The notes under the pieces: generated by a model
What the model was told of the DNA's origin: nothing
What the model saw: the letters and a program-made list of their open reading frames with translations, nothing else
Database searches by the model: none
Source: Tsukamurella sp. M9C
Lineage (GTDB): Bacteria; Actinomycetota; Actinomycetes; Mycobacteriales; Mycobacteriaceae
Length of the DNA stretch: 64,000 nucleotides
Reading direction: 5' to 3'
NCBI RefSeq assembly: GCF_020169415.1
Contig: NZ_JAIULG010000001.1
Coordinates: 1 to 64,000 of the forward strand
Shown here: piece by piece, positions 1-8,860 of the stretch
Position numbering within the stretch: the first letter of the stretch is position 1
Layout: the number at the start of each line of letters is the position of its first letter
Position numbers and translations under genes: made by a program

Positions 1-840
1 CCCGCGCCGCAGGCACCGTCGAACCCGGCCCCGCCGGCGCAGAACCAGCCGCCCGCGGCATCCGGCCAGCCGATCGACTACTTCGCGAGCGGGACGGCAC
101 CGTCGGCCCCGGCGGGCAGCGCCCCGATCGACTACTTCAACACCCCCGCGCCGCAGCAGAACCCGGCCCCGCAGCCGCCGGCGCAGCAGCCCTTCACGCC
201 GACGGCACAGCTCGCGGGCCAGCAGCCGGCGGCCGGGTCGGGCGAGATCAGCCTGACCAAGAACAAGCGCGTCGACCTCACCAAGGGCCAGAAGGTGGTG
301 CTGCGCAAGGACGGCGGCGTCCAGCTGACGCGGATCGCGATGGGCCTCGGCTGGGACCCGGTGCGCAAGCAGGGCCTGTTCGGCTCGAAGGCCAAGGACA
401 TCGACCTGGACGCCTCGGTCGTGCTCTTCGCCGGGCAGCAGCCGGTGGACGTGGTGTACTTCGGCCAGCTGCGGTCGAAGGACGGCTCGATCCAGCACCT
501 GGGCGACAACCTCACCGGCGCGGGCGACGGCGACGACGAGGTGGTCAACGTGGACCTGCCCGCGGTGACGCCGCAGGTCACCTCGCTCGTCTTCATCGTG
601 AGCTCGTACCAGGGGCAGCGCTTCGACCAGGTCGACAACGCCTACTGCCGGCTCGTGGACTCGACCACCGGCGTCGAGCTGGCGCGGTTCGCGCTGGCCG
701 GCGGCATGCCGTACACAGGGATCGTCATGTGCACGATCACCCGTCAGGGCGGGGAGTGGAAGCTGCAGGCGATCGGCGAGTGCATCAACGCCAAGACCCC
801 CCGGGACGCGATCCCGCAGCTCGCGCCCTTCCTCGGCTGA
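1..840 (+). CDS. TerD-family protein, 5' end outside window
   Basis: The frame is open from base 1, so this is the last 279 residues of a longer protein. The C-terminal 200 residues (from about residue 82) are a TerD domain, the calcium-binding fold of tellurium-resistance and stress proteins. The calcium-site segment GDNLTGAGDGDDE lies at residues 168-180, preceded by the strand DLDASVVLF. The visible N-terminal part is a disordered Pro/Ala/Gln-rich linker in which the pentapeptide PIDYF occurs twice, at residues 24-28 and 42-46. The exact role is unknown; TerD proteins of actinomycetes are linked to stress and membrane-associated signalling. The TerD assignment is secure, the function is not. 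It converges on the OPT transporter across a shared hairpin terminator. Confidence 0.9.
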   Translation, partial: PAPQAPSNPAPPAQNQPPAASGQPIDYFASGTAPSAPAGSAPIDYFNTPAPQQNPAPQPPAQQPFTPTAQLAGQQPAAGSGEISLTKNKRVDLTKGQKVVLRKDGGVQLTRIAMGLGWDPVRKQGLFGSKAKDIDLDASVVLFAGQQPVDVVYFGQLRSKDGSIQHLGDNLTGAGDGDDEVVNVDLPAVTPQVTSLVFIVSSYQGQRFDQVDNAYCRLVDSTTGVELARFALAGGMPYTGIVMCTITRQGGEWKLQAIGECINAKTPRDAIPQLAPFLG

Positions 841-848
841 GAACGAGC

Positions 849-883
849 GTGGGATCGTGCCCGCTCAGCGGACACGATCCCAC
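849..883. terminator. Bidirectional hairpin terminator
   Basis: A perfect 11-bp inverted repeat, GTGGGATCGTG (849-859) and CACGATCCCAC (873-883), has a 13-nt loop. It sits in the 63-bp gap between two convergent genes, TerD and the OPT transporter. There is no U-tract, which is usual for actinomycete hairpins. Confidence 0.8.
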
Positions 884-903
884 ACACGCCGGAACCGCTA
901 GGA

Positions 904-2886
904 CTACACGGGTTCCGCGGCGACCTTCTTGGTGCGGGCGTACAGCGCGACGCAGATCGCCGCGAACAGCACGACGCCCAGCGCCTCGCCCCAGTGCAGC
1001 CAGCCCTCGCCGATGAAGGGCAGCGCCAGCGGCTCGTCCTTGTCGGTGGCGACGACGATGCCCGCGTAGATCACGCCGAACAGCGACTCGCCCACGATCA
1101 GGCCGGTCGCCAGCAGCGTGCCCAGGCGCTTGCGCCCCTCGGCGGCCTCACCGGTCGCGGAGCCGTCCGCCCAGCGGTTGTAGAAGTAGCCCAGCAGGGC
1201 GCCGACGGGGATCATCAGCGTCACGCTCATCGGCAGGTACATGCCCATGCCCACGGCCAGCGGCGGCAGGCGGAACTTCGAGGTCCGGGACAGCACCTCG
1301 TCGATGAGGATGACGACGGCGCCGATGATCGCGCCGAGGCCGATGAGGCCCCAGTCGAGATCGCCGCCGAAGACGCCCTTCGACAGGCTCGACAGCAGCG
1401 AGGCCTGCGGCGCCGCAAGGGCGCTCTCGCCCGCGCCCGGTGCACCGACGAAGCCGAAGCCCTCCTGCAGCAGGTCGAGCACCGGCGGGATGATCGCGGA
1501 GCCGAAGGCCACGCCGATCACGAGCGCCACCTGCTGCTTCCACGGCGTCGCGCCGACGAGCTGACCCGTCTTGAGGTCCTGCAGGTTGTCGTTGGAGATG
1601 GTGGCGATGCTGAAGATGATCGCCGCGGTGAACAGCGTGTACGCGACCAACGCGTTCGCGGTGTCGCCCTCCGACGGGCCCCAGACCGCGCGGATCAGCA
1701 GCGCCGCGGACAGCACGACGAGGATGCCGACGCCGGAGACGGGGCTGTTGGACGCGCCGATGAGGCCGGCCATGTAGCCGCAGACGGACGCGACCACGAG
1801 GCCGAGGACCAGGATGTAGACGATGCTCAGGGTGATGATGCCGCCGGCCTGGCCCTCGAGCGCGGTGCCGCTGGTGAAGGTCCACAGCAGCACACCGATC
1901 GGCACGAGGGAGGCGATCACGATGCCCGCCACGTACGGGAAGGGCATGTCGCGCTCGGTGATGTCGACGAGCTCGCCCTCGCGGCGCTTGCGGGAGGACG
2001 CGATCGAATCGGCGATGCCGCGCAGCACCGGGCCGAGGATCTTGATCAGGGTCCACACGGCGGCGATGGCGATCGCGCCGGCGCCGATGAGGCGGACCTC
2101 GGTGCTGAACGCGGTCGAGATGACCTTGGTGATGCTGCCCGTGTCCGGGAGATCGCCGGCGGTCCACATCGGCAGCAGCACGAAGTAGGAGATGACGAGG
2201 CCGACGATCATCGCGAAGCCGACGGTCACGCCGACCAGGTGGCCGACGCCGATGAGCGCGAAGGACAGGCCCGGCACGAACAGGGTGCCGCCGTTGCCGA
2301 TCCGGAGCGTGGTCGACAGGCCCTCGGCGACGATCTTCATCTTGGCCAGCAGCGCGTAGCCCGCGGCCGCCAGCGAGCCGACGACGATGACCATCAGACC
2401 GCGCTTGTTCTCGTTCGCGCCCTCCGCGGTGTCGCCGACCTTGAGCACCTCGGCCGCGGCGACGCCCTCGGGGAAGGGCAGGTCCGAGCCCGTGACCAGG
2501 GCCCTCCGCAGCGGGATCGAGTACATGACGCCCAGGACGCCGCCGATCAGGCAGACGAGCGTGGTGGTCCAGTACGGGAAGTTCGCCCACCACCCGATCA
2601 TCACGAGGCCGGGGAGGATGAAGACGATGGCCGAGAGGGTGCCCGCGGCCGAGGCGATCGTCTGGACGATGTTGTTCTCGACGATGGAGTGGTTCGCGAA
2701 GTAGCGCAGCAGCGCCATCGAGATCACGGCCGCCGGGATCGACGTGGCGAAGGTCAGGCCGACCTTCAGGCCCAGGTAGGCGTTGGCCGCGGTGAAGACG
2801 AGCGTGATGATGCCGCCGAGGATGACGGCGCGGGTCGTGAACTCGCGGACGCCGGATTTCGGCGCGGCGGGTACCGGTGTGGACAT
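904..2886 (-). CDS. OPT-family oligopeptide transporter
   Basis: This 660-residue integral membrane protein belongs to the OPT superfamily, proton-coupled importers of small peptides or metal chelates in the cytoplasmic membrane. Most of the sequence is hydrophobic, with roughly 14-16 potential membrane segments. The family-typical segment LPFPEGVAAAEVLK starts at residue 136. The ATG at 2886 is chosen because GAAGGGA lies upstream at good spacing and the N-terminal hydrophobic segment follows directly. Longer in-frame extensions are arginine-rich and not credible. The substrate cannot be told from sequence. It is divergent from the LLM oxidoreductase across 126 bp. Confidence 0.88.
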   Translation of the reverse strand: MSTPVPAAPKSGVREFTTRAVILGGIITLVFTAANAYLGLKVGLTFATSIPAAVISMALLRYFANHSIVENNIVQTIASAAGTLSAIVFILPGLVMIGWWANFPYWTTTLVCLIGGVLGVMYSIPLRRALVTGSDLPFPEGVAAAEVLKVGDTAEGANENKRGLMVIVVGSLAAAGYALLAKMKIVAEGLSTTLRIGNGGTLFVPGLSFALIGVGHLVGVTVGFAMIVGLVISYFVLLPMWTAGDLPDTGSITKVISTAFSTEVRLIGAGAIAIAAVWTLIKILGPVLRGIADSIASSRKRREGELVDITERDMPFPYVAGIVIASLVPIGVLLWTFTSGTALEGQAGGIITLSIVYILVLGLVVASVCGYMAGLIGASNSPVSGVGILVVLSAALLIRAVWGPSEGDTANALVAYTLFTAAIIFSIATISNDNLQDLKTGQLVGATPWKQQVALVIGVAFGSAIIPPVLDLLQEGFGFVGAPGAGESALAAPQASLLSSLSKGVFGGDLDWGLIGLGAIIGAVVILIDEVLSRTSKFRLPPLAVGMGMYLPMSVTLMIPVGALLGYFYNRWADGSATGEAAEGRKRLGTLLATGLIVGESLFGVIYAGIVVATDKDEPLALPFIGEGWLHWGEALGVVLFAAICVALYARTKKVAAEPV

Positions 2887-3012
2887 GGATGTATCCCTTC
2901 TCAAGGACGTGGCCGGTTCGGCCGAACGTGAAAACACTAGGTCCCAGCACGCGATCGCACGACTCGAACGCGCGAGGTCGTGTGTAACGGTCACGAGTCG
3001 TAGGGTGGAAGC

Positions 3013-3900
3013 GTGCGATTCGGAGTGGTGATCCTGCCCCAGTACCCGTGGCCCGAGGCGCGTCGGCGCTGGCGCAAGGCGGAGGCGCTGGGCTTCGATC
3101 ACGCGTGGACCTACGACCACCTGTCGTGGCGCACCCTCGCCGATCAGCCCTGGGGCGCGACGGTCCCGCTGCTCACCGCGGCGGCCACCGCCACGGAGCG
3201 GATCCGGCTGGGCACCTTCGTCACCTCCCCCAACTTCCGCCACCCCGTCCCGTTCGCGAAGGACCTGGCCGGCGTCGACGAGATCGCCGGCGGCCGCCTG
3301 CTGCTGGGGATCGGCTCCGGCGGCACCGGATTCGACGCCTTCGTCCTCGGGCAGCCCGAGCTCACCCCGCGCGAGCGGCACGAGCGCTTCGTCGAGTTCA
3401 CCCGCGACCTCGACGTGCTGCTCCGGTTCGAGCAGGAGGGCCCGATCTCCTTCGACGGTCCGCTATACCGCGCCGTCGGCGCGCGCATGGTCGGGGAGCC
3501 CGCGCAGGCGCCGCGCATGCCCTTCGTGCTCGCGGCGAACGGCCCGAAGGGGCTGCGCCTCGTGGCCGAGCAGGGGCAGGGCTGGGTCACCACCGGGCCC
3601 GACGGTGACGGCGGCGACGCCTGGTGGTCCCGCGTCGCCAGGCTGTCGAAGCGGCTCGACGACGCGCTGGACGCGGCGGGGCGCGACCGGGGCACCGTCG
3701 ACCGCTACCTGTCGATCGACTCCGGCGGCACGTACTCCCTGAGCTCACCCGGCGCCGCCGACGACGCCGTGGGCCGCGCCGCGGAGCTCGGCTTCACCGA
3801 CGTGATCCTGCACTGGCCCCGCGACGGCGAGCCCTACGAGGGCACCGAGGCCGCCCTGGACGCCTTCGCGGACCGCCACCTCACCGCCGGCGGCCACTGA
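3013..3900 (+). CDS. LLM-class flavin/F420-dependent oxidoreductase
   Basis: This 295-residue protein has the luciferase-like monooxygenase TIM-barrel pattern: the N-terminal strand FGVVILPQYPW, then ERIRLGTFVTSP, then GGRLLLGIGSGG, which belongs to the cofactor-binding half. Actinomycete members use FMN or coenzyme F420 with varied substrates, and the sequence does not say which. The GTG start at 3013 has a TAGGGT hexamer ending 6 bases upstream (3001-3006), so the transcript is probably leaderless. It appears monocistronic. Confidence 0.85.
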   Translation: MRFGVVILPQYPWPEARRRWRKAEALGFDHAWTYDHLSWRTLADQPWGATVPLLTAAATATERIRLGTFVTSPNFRHPVPFAKDLAGVDEIAGGRLLLGIGSGGTGFDAFVLGQPELTPRERHERFVEFTRDLDVLLRFEQEGPISFDGPLYRAVGARMVGEPAQAPRMPFVLAANGPKGLRLVAEQGQGWVTTGPDGDGGDAWWSRVARLSKRLDDALDAAGRDRGTVDRYLSIDSGGTYSLSSPGAADDAVGRAAELGFTDVILHWPRDGEPYEGTEAALDAFADRHLTAGGH

Positions 3901-4066
3901 CCGCCGAGGGTTCGGCGCCGACTCGCTCGGGCTATTTCCTGTGGGTACCTAAATGTACTTTGGGCTTCCGTTACCGCGACTTTCCCTGACGCTCACGTCG
4001 CCCTGACACATTGACCGGGATTCAGCCACACAGATCCCGCTCAGCCCTCAGCCTCAGGGAGACCCC

Positions 4067-6133
4067 ATGCGCCTGCCCAACCTGCGCCTGCTCACCGATC
4101 ACGACGGTAAGTCGGCCCGCTCGCACACGACCTGCAAGTACAAGTGCGGCAACCAGTGCTTCCGCGAGCACGACAACCAGTCGGACAACGACTACTTCGG
4201 CGACATCACCCGGCGCACCGTGCTGCGCGGCGCGGGCGTGGCGGCGCTGGGCGCGGGCGCGGTCACCGTCCTCGCGGCGTGCGGCGACAACGGTTCCACC
4301 GGCGCGGGCGCCTCCTCCAGCGCGGCCGCGGGGAACGGCGCACCGTCGGAGAACGTGAACGCCCCCGGCCTGAACTTCAACGCCATCACCCCGAACAAGG
4401 CCGACGCCGTCACGGTGCCCGAGGGCTACGAGCAGGCCGTCGTCATCCGCTGGGGCGATCCGGTGATCCCGGGCGCGCCGCAGTTCGACTTCGACAACCA
4501 GACCCCCGAGGCGCAGGCGCAGCAGTTCGGCTTCAACAACGACTTCACGGATCTCATCGCCGTGGACGGCAAGCCGGACACCTTCCTCATGGTGTGCAAC
4601 CAGGAGTACACGACCGGCACCGCGATGTTCAAGGGCTACAAGGAGGGCGATCCCACCGAGAACCAGGTGCGGGTCGAGATGGCCGCGCACGGCATCACCG
4701 TGGTCGAGGTCAAGGGCGAGCCCGGCTCGGGCAAGCTGACTCCCGTTCTGGGCGAGTACAACCGGCGCATCACCGCGTCGACGGAGTTCGAGCTGCGCGG
4801 CCCCGCCGCGGGCACCTTCTTCACCCGCACCGCCGCGGACCCCACCGGCACCCGCGTGCTGGGCACCATCGCGAACTGCTCGGGCGGCATCACGCCGTGG
4901 GGCACCATGATCTCCGGCGAGGAGAACTACACCAACTACTTCTCCGGCACCGACAAGCCGCCGCTGGACGGCCTCAAGGAGGGCTGGAAGCGCTACGGCG
5001 TGGGCAAGGACGAGGACGCCCACCACTGGATGAAGTACGAGGACCGGTTCGATCTGTCCAAGGAGCCCAACGAGATCAACCGCTTCGGCTACCTCGTGGA
5101 GGTCAACCCGCACGACCCGAAGTCGACGCCGATCAAGCACTCGGCCGTGGGCCGGATGAAGCGCGAGGGCGGCAACATCTACGTCACGCCCACCGGCGAG
5201 GTCGTCACCTACTGCGGCGACGACTCGAAGTTCGAGTACATCTACAAGTTCATCAGCTCGCGGAAGATCCAGCCGGGCAAGGGCGCCGCGGCCATGGAGT
5301 CGAACATGCGGATCCTCGACGAGGGCACGCTGTACGTCGCCAAGTTCGAGGGCCAGCAGGTGGAGAACGGCAAGGTCCCCGAGGGCGGCTACAAGGGCAC
5401 CGGCAAGTGGATCCCGCTGCTCACCACCAAGGCCGACGGCAGCGCCGAGTCGCACGTCGACGGCATGCCGGCCGAGAACGTGGCGCTGTGGACCCGCGTC
5501 GCGGGCGACAAGGTGGGCGCCACCAAGATGGACCGCCCCGAGGACATCGAGCCGAACCCCAAGACCGGCAAGATCTACTGCGCGCTGACCAACAACAGCG
5601 ACCGCGGCACCGAGGGCAAGGCCGGCATCGACACGCCGAACCCGCGCGTGAAGAACAAGAGCGGTCAGCTGCTCGAGATCACCGACAACCACACGGGCAC
5701 CGAGTTCTCCTGGGACCTGCTGCTGGTGTGCGGTGACCCCGCCGCCGCCGACACCTACTACGGCGGCTTCGACAAGACCAAGGTCTCGCGGATCAGCTGC
5801 CCCGACAACGTCACCTTCGACTCCCACGGCAACCTGTGGATCTCGACGGACGGCACCAACGCCACCTTCGACAGCAACGACGGCCTGTTCGGTGTCGTCC
5901 TGGAGGGCAAGGACCGTGGCCTGACCAAGCAGTTCCTCACGGTGCCCTTCGGCGCCGAGACCTGCGGCCCCGTCGTGCGCGACAACCGCGTGCTCGTCGC
6001 CGTGCAGCACCCGGGCGAGACGGACGACGCCACCGCCGACAAGCCCACCTCGCACTGGCCCGACGGCGGTTCCAGCCAGCCCCGTCCGTCGGTGGTCGCG
6101 GTGTGGAAGAAGTCGGGGAACATCGGGTCGTAA
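4067..6133 (+). CDS. phoX: PhoX-family alkaline phosphatase, Tat-exported lipoprotein
   Basis: This 688-residue protein is of the PhoX (DUF839) family, extracytoplasmic phosphatases with a calcium/iron cofactor that release phosphate from organic esters. A twin-arginine signal is visible (RR at 49-50, followed by a hydrophobic run) and ends in a lipobox LAAC with Cys72, so the mature enzyme should be membrane-anchored outside the cell. A Cys-rich segment precedes the signal (CKYKCGNQC, residues 23-31), as I recall from other actinomycete PhoX proteins. The ATG at 4067 follows AGGGAGA. The 166-bp upstream gap probably holds its promoter, but I could not find a convincing Pho box. Confidence 0.88.
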   Translation: MRLPNLRLLTDHDGKSARSHTTCKYKCGNQCFREHDNQSDNDYFGDITRRTVLRGAGVAALGAGAVTVLAACGDNGSTGAGASSSAAAGNGAPSENVNAPGLNFNAITPNKADAVTVPEGYEQAVVIRWGDPVIPGAPQFDFDNQTPEAQAQQFGFNNDFTDLIAVDGKPDTFLMVCNQEYTTGTAMFKGYKEGDPTENQVRVEMAAHGITVVEVKGEPGSGKLTPVLGEYNRRITASTEFELRGPAAGTFFTRTAADPTGTRVLGTIANCSGGITPWGTMISGEENYTNYFSGTDKPPLDGLKEGWKRYGVGKDEDAHHWMKYEDRFDLSKEPNEINRFGYLVEVNPHDPKSTPIKHSAVGRMKREGGNIYVTPTGEVVTYCGDDSKFEYIYKFISSRKIQPGKGAAAMESNMRILDEGTLYVAKFEGQQVENGKVPEGGYKGTGKWIPLLTTKADGSAESHVDGMPAENVALWTRVAGDKVGATKMDRPEDIEPNPKTGKIYCALTNNSDRGTEGKAGIDTPNPRVKNKSGQLLEITDNHTGTEFSWDLLLVCGDPAAADTYYGGFDKTKVSRISCPDNVTFDSHGNLWISTDGTNATFDSNDGLFGVVLEGKDRGLTKQFLTVPFGAETCGPVVRDNRVLVAVQHPGETDDATADKPTSHWPDGGSSQPRPSVVAVWKKSGNIGS

Positions 6134-6149
6134 CCCCTCGCTCCTCCGG

Positions 6150-6194
6150 TCCGACGGTGCCGGGCTCGCCCACGGGCGGCCCGGCACCGTCGGA
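6150..6194 (+). terminator. Strong hairpin terminator built from the GCACCGTCGG word
   Basis: The arms 6150-6164 and 6180-6194 are perfectly complementary over 15 bp. The loop contains a further CGCCC-AC-GGGCG hairpin, giving an almost continuous stem. Each arm contains one copy of the over-represented 10-mer in opposite orientation. It lies 16 bases past the phoX stop and just before the MarR promoter. Confidence 0.85.
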
Positions 6195-6214
6195 TTTGTG
6201 CCTAGTATCGGGGC

Positions 6215-6700
6215 ATGAATTCCGTGTCCGATGCGCCCGGCGCACCGTCGACCCCGCCCTCCGACGCCGAGGTGGACGACCTCGCCGCGCGACTGCGATC
6301 CCCCTTGCTGCAGCTCCACTTCCTCATGCGGCGCAACACGCCGGGACCGGATCTGACCCCGGCGCAGCAGTCCGCGCTGCAGAGCCTGCTGCGCCTCGGC
6401 CCCGTGCGGATGGGTGAGCTGGCGCGGTTCCTGCGGATCCGGCTGCCCTCCGCGACGAGCGCCGTCGACGGGCTCGAGCGCCTGGGACTGGCGCAGCGCA
6501 CCCCCGACCCGGACGACGGGCGCGCGGTCGTGGTGCAGCTCTCCGAGCACGGCGAGCAGCTCACCTCGGAGCTCATCGCGGCGCGCAACGCTGTCCTCGC
6601 CGAGCACCTGCACGAGCTGACGGACGAGGACCGCCGGAACCTGGACCTGGCGGTGCCCGCGCTCAACAAGCTCATCGACCGCTACCGCGACGGCGACTGA
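6215..6700 (+). CDS. MarR-family transcriptional regulator
   Basis: This 161-residue protein has a winged-helix DNA-binding core: recognition region MGELARFLRIRLPSATSAVD, wing DPDDGRAVVVQLSEHG. N- and C-terminal dimerisation helices flank it, the MarR layout and length. It lies 74 bp upstream of a co-directional MFS transporter with its own promoter, so it probably represses that exporter in the absence of a ligand. The ATG is preceded by TAGTAT (6203-6208) with a 6-base gap, which suggests a leaderless message. The ligand is unknown. Confidence 0.87.
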   Translation: MNSVSDAPGAPSTPPSDAEVDDLAARLRSPLLQLHFLMRRNTPGPDLTPAQQSALQSLLRLGPVRMGELARFLRIRLPSATSAVDGLERLGLAQRTPDPDDGRAVVVQLSEHGEQLTSELIAARNAVLAEHLHELTDEDRRNLDLAVPALNKLIDRYRDGD

Positions 6701-6718
6701 GGAATCGATCACACCGAC

Positions 6719-6748
6719 TTGTTCTTTACACGAGGTAATAGTTAGAAT
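6719..6748 (+). promoter_or_regulatory. Promoter of the MFS transporter gene
   Basis: TTGTTC (6719-6724) and TAGAAT (6743-6748) are separated by 18 bases. The stretch is unusually AT-rich for this sequence and contains TTAC-N5-GTAA (6726-6738), a possible half of a MarR operator. A strong ribosome site AGAGGAG (6763-6769) precedes the ATG at 6775. Confidence 0.55.
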
Positions 6749-6774
6749 TTCGTAGTAACCCGAGAGGAGCTGCG

Positions 6775-8046
6775 ATGACGACCACCGCCGAACGAACCCA
6801 GACAGAGCACGCGCACCCCAGCCTGCGCGACACCCTGTCCCATCAGCCCAAGGCGGTGTGGGTCACGGCCTTCGCCGCGGTGATCGCCTTCATGGGCATC
6901 GGCCTCGTCGACCCGATCCTGGTGTCCATCGCCGACTCCCTGCACGCGACGCCCAGCCAGACCACCCTGCTGTTCTCGTCCTACCTCGGCGTCCAGGTGG
7001 TCGCCATGCTGTTCATCGGCTGGTTCACCTCGATGTTCGGCGCGAAGCGCACCGTCATCGCGGGCCTGCTGCTCATCGTGATCGCCGCCGGGGCCTGCGC
7101 CCTGGCGAATTCGATCGGCGCCCTCGTCGCGTGGCGCGCCATCTGGGGCCTCGGCAACGCGCTGTTCATCGCGACCGCCCTGGCCGTGATCGTCGCCGCC
7201 GCCACCGGCGGCCAGCAGGGCGCGATCCTGCTCTACGAGGCCGCGCTCGGCGTGGGCCTGGCCGTCGGGCCGCTGCTCGGCGCCGTCCTCGGCGGCGTCT
7301 CCTGGCGCGGACCGTTCGCCGGCACCGCCGTCCTCATGCTGATCGGCGCCGTGCTGTGCGCGACGATGCTGAAGCCCGATGCGGCCGAGGCGAAGGAGAA
7401 GCGGCAGCGTGAGGGCACCGTCTCGCCGCTGGCCCCGCTCAAGGCGCTGCGCCAGCGCGGCCTGTTCCTCACCGGACTCGGCTCCGCGTTCTACACCGCC
7501 GCCTTCTTCACCATCCTCGCCTGGTCGCCGTTCGTGCTGCACCAGAGCGCGTACTTCGTCGGCGCCGTGTTCGTCGGCTGGGGCCTGCTGGTCGCCGTGA
7601 GCGGCGTGTGGCTCGCGCCGAAGGTCGCCGCCGCCCTCGGCGAGCGCACCGGCTCCATCGTGGCCGTGCTGGTCTACGGCGTGCTGCTGGTGGTCGCCGC
7701 CATCGGCCACGAGAACGTCGCGGTGGTCGTCACCGTCGTCGTGCTGTCCGGCATCCCGTCGGGCGTGCTGAACACCCTGTTCACGGGCACCGCGATGTCG
7801 ATCGCCGACGCGCCCCGCCCCGTCGCCAGCGCCGGCTACAACTTCCTGCGCTGGGCCGGCGGCGCCCTCGCCGCGACCTTCGTGGCGCACTTCGCGAACT
7901 GGTTCGGCAGCCCCGCCGCCCCGTTCTACATCGGCGCGATCGCCTGCGTCGTGGCCGCCGTGGTCCTGACCCAGGTGCGCGGCAAGGACGCCGACTCCCA
8001 CGAGGTCCCGGCCGAGGCCGCCCTCGTCGGCGACGCGGAGTTCTGA
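6775..8046 (+). CDS. MFS drug-efflux-type transporter
   Basis: This 423-residue protein has 12 predicted membrane segments, a soluble central loop (around residues 205-220) and the major-facilitator motif-A region IGWFTSMFGAKRTVIAG between segments 2 and 3. The N-terminal motif GLVDPILVSIADSL resembles DHA1-type drug/proton antiporters. It follows the MarR gene, which suggests MarR-controlled efflux of a toxic compound. The start is set by AGAGGAG 5 bases upstream. The substrate is not predictable. Confidence 0.85.
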   Translation: MTTTAERTQTEHAHPSLRDTLSHQPKAVWVTAFAAVIAFMGIGLVDPILVSIADSLHATPSQTTLLFSSYLGVQVVAMLFIGWFTSMFGAKRTVIAGLLLIVIAAGACALANSIGALVAWRAIWGLGNALFIATALAVIVAAATGGQQGAILLYEAALGVGLAVGPLLGAVLGGVSWRGPFAGTAVLMLIGAVLCATMLKPDAAEAKEKRQREGTVSPLAPLKALRQRGLFLTGLGSAFYTAAFFTILAWSPFVLHQSAYFVGAVFVGWGLLVAVSGVWLAPKVAAALGERTGSIVAVLVYGVLLVVAAIGHENVAVVVTVVVLSGIPSGVLNTLFTGTAMSIADAPRPVASAGYNFLRWAGGALAATFVAHFANWFGSPAAPFYIGAIACVVAAVVLTQVRGKDADSHEVPAEAALVGDAEF

Positions 8047-8063
8047 GCGCTCGTCCCAGACCC

Positions 8064-8103
8064 GAGAACCCCGGCGGATCCCCAGGATTCGACCGGGGTT
8101 CTC
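8064..8103 (+). terminator. Hairpin terminator after MFS gene
   Basis: GAGAACCCCGG (8064-8074) and CCGGGGTTCTC (8093-8103) form a perfect 11-bp stem with an 18-nt loop, 17 bases after the MFS stop codon. Confidence 0.8.
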
Positions 8104-8134
8104 CCGTACCCGGGGCCTTCGGTAGCGTGACCGC

Positions 8135-8818
8135 ATGACCGACGACGCCCGCCCCCTCGCCCTCGTCACCGGCGCCTCCCGCGGGCTCGGCGCGCACATC
8201 GCGCGCGGGCTCGGCGGCACGCACCGGCTCCTGCTCGGCGGCCGCCCCTCCCCCGCGCTGGACGGCCTCGTCGCCGAGTTCGACGATGCCGCAGCGTTTC
8301 CGGCCGACCTCACCGATCATTCCGCGGTCCGGGAACTCGTCGCACCGATCGACCGGCTCGACGTGCTCGTGCACAACGCCGGCGTCGGCCGCATCGGGCG
8401 GATCGAGGACACGTCCGCCGCCGACTGGCGGGAGATGTTCGAGGTCAACCTGCTCGCGGTCGTCGAGCTCACCCGCGCCCTGCTGCCGGCCCTCCGCGCC
8501 GCCGGCGGCCACGTCGTGCTGATCAACTCGGGCGCCGGCAAGCGCGCCAACCCCGGCTGGTCGGCCTACGCGGCCAGCAAGTTCGGACTCACCTCCTTCG
8601 CCGAGGCGCTCCGCGCGGAGGAGCCCGCGCTGCGCGTGACCAGCGTCTTCCCCGGGCGGATCGACACGGAGATGCAGCAGGGCATCTTCGCCGCCGAGGG
8701 GCGCGAGTACGCGACCGAGGGCCTGCTCCGCCCGGAGAGCGTCGCCCGCGCCGTCGTTCAGGCGATCGCGACCCCCGGCGACGCGCACCCCACGGAGATC
8801 GTGCTCCGGCCCCGCTGA
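8135..8818 (+). CDS. Short-chain dehydrogenase/reductase (SDR)
   Basis: This 227-residue classical SDR has a Rossmann nucleotide-binding motif TGASRGLG (12-19), NAG at 81-83, and catalytic Ser132, Tyr145 and Lys149 (YAASK). It should reduce or oxidise a carbonyl/alcohol with NAD(P)(H) in the cytoplasm; the substrate is unknown. It is slightly shorter than the usual 250 residues but complete. TAGCGT (8123-8128) ends 6 bases before the ATG, so the transcript is probably leaderless. The co-directional methyltransferase downstream appears to have its own leaderless promoter. Confidence 0.87.
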   Translation: MTDDARPLALVTGASRGLGAHIARGLGGTHRLLLGGRPSPALDGLVAEFDDAAAFPADLTDHSAVRELVAPIDRLDVLVHNAGVGRIGRIEDTSAADWREMFEVNLLAVVELTRALLPALRAAGGHVVLINSGAGKRANPGWSAYAASKFGLTSFAEALRAEEPALRVTSVFPGRIDTEMQQGIFAAEGREYATEGLLRPESVARAVVQAIATPGDAHPTEIVLRPR

Positions 8819-8860
8819 TCCCCGTGGCCGGGGTTCGCCGATGGGCGTAGGGTCGGGACG

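Noticed and set aside
994-2931. Long plus-strand open frame (645 residues) opposite the OPT transporter
   Set aside because: It is His/Asp/Arg-rich with no domain, caused by the GC-rich third positions of the real gene on the other strand.
3901-4066. Pho box upstream of phoX
   Set aside because: I looked for repeated GTTCACC- or TCACAGC-type half-sites and found none convincing.
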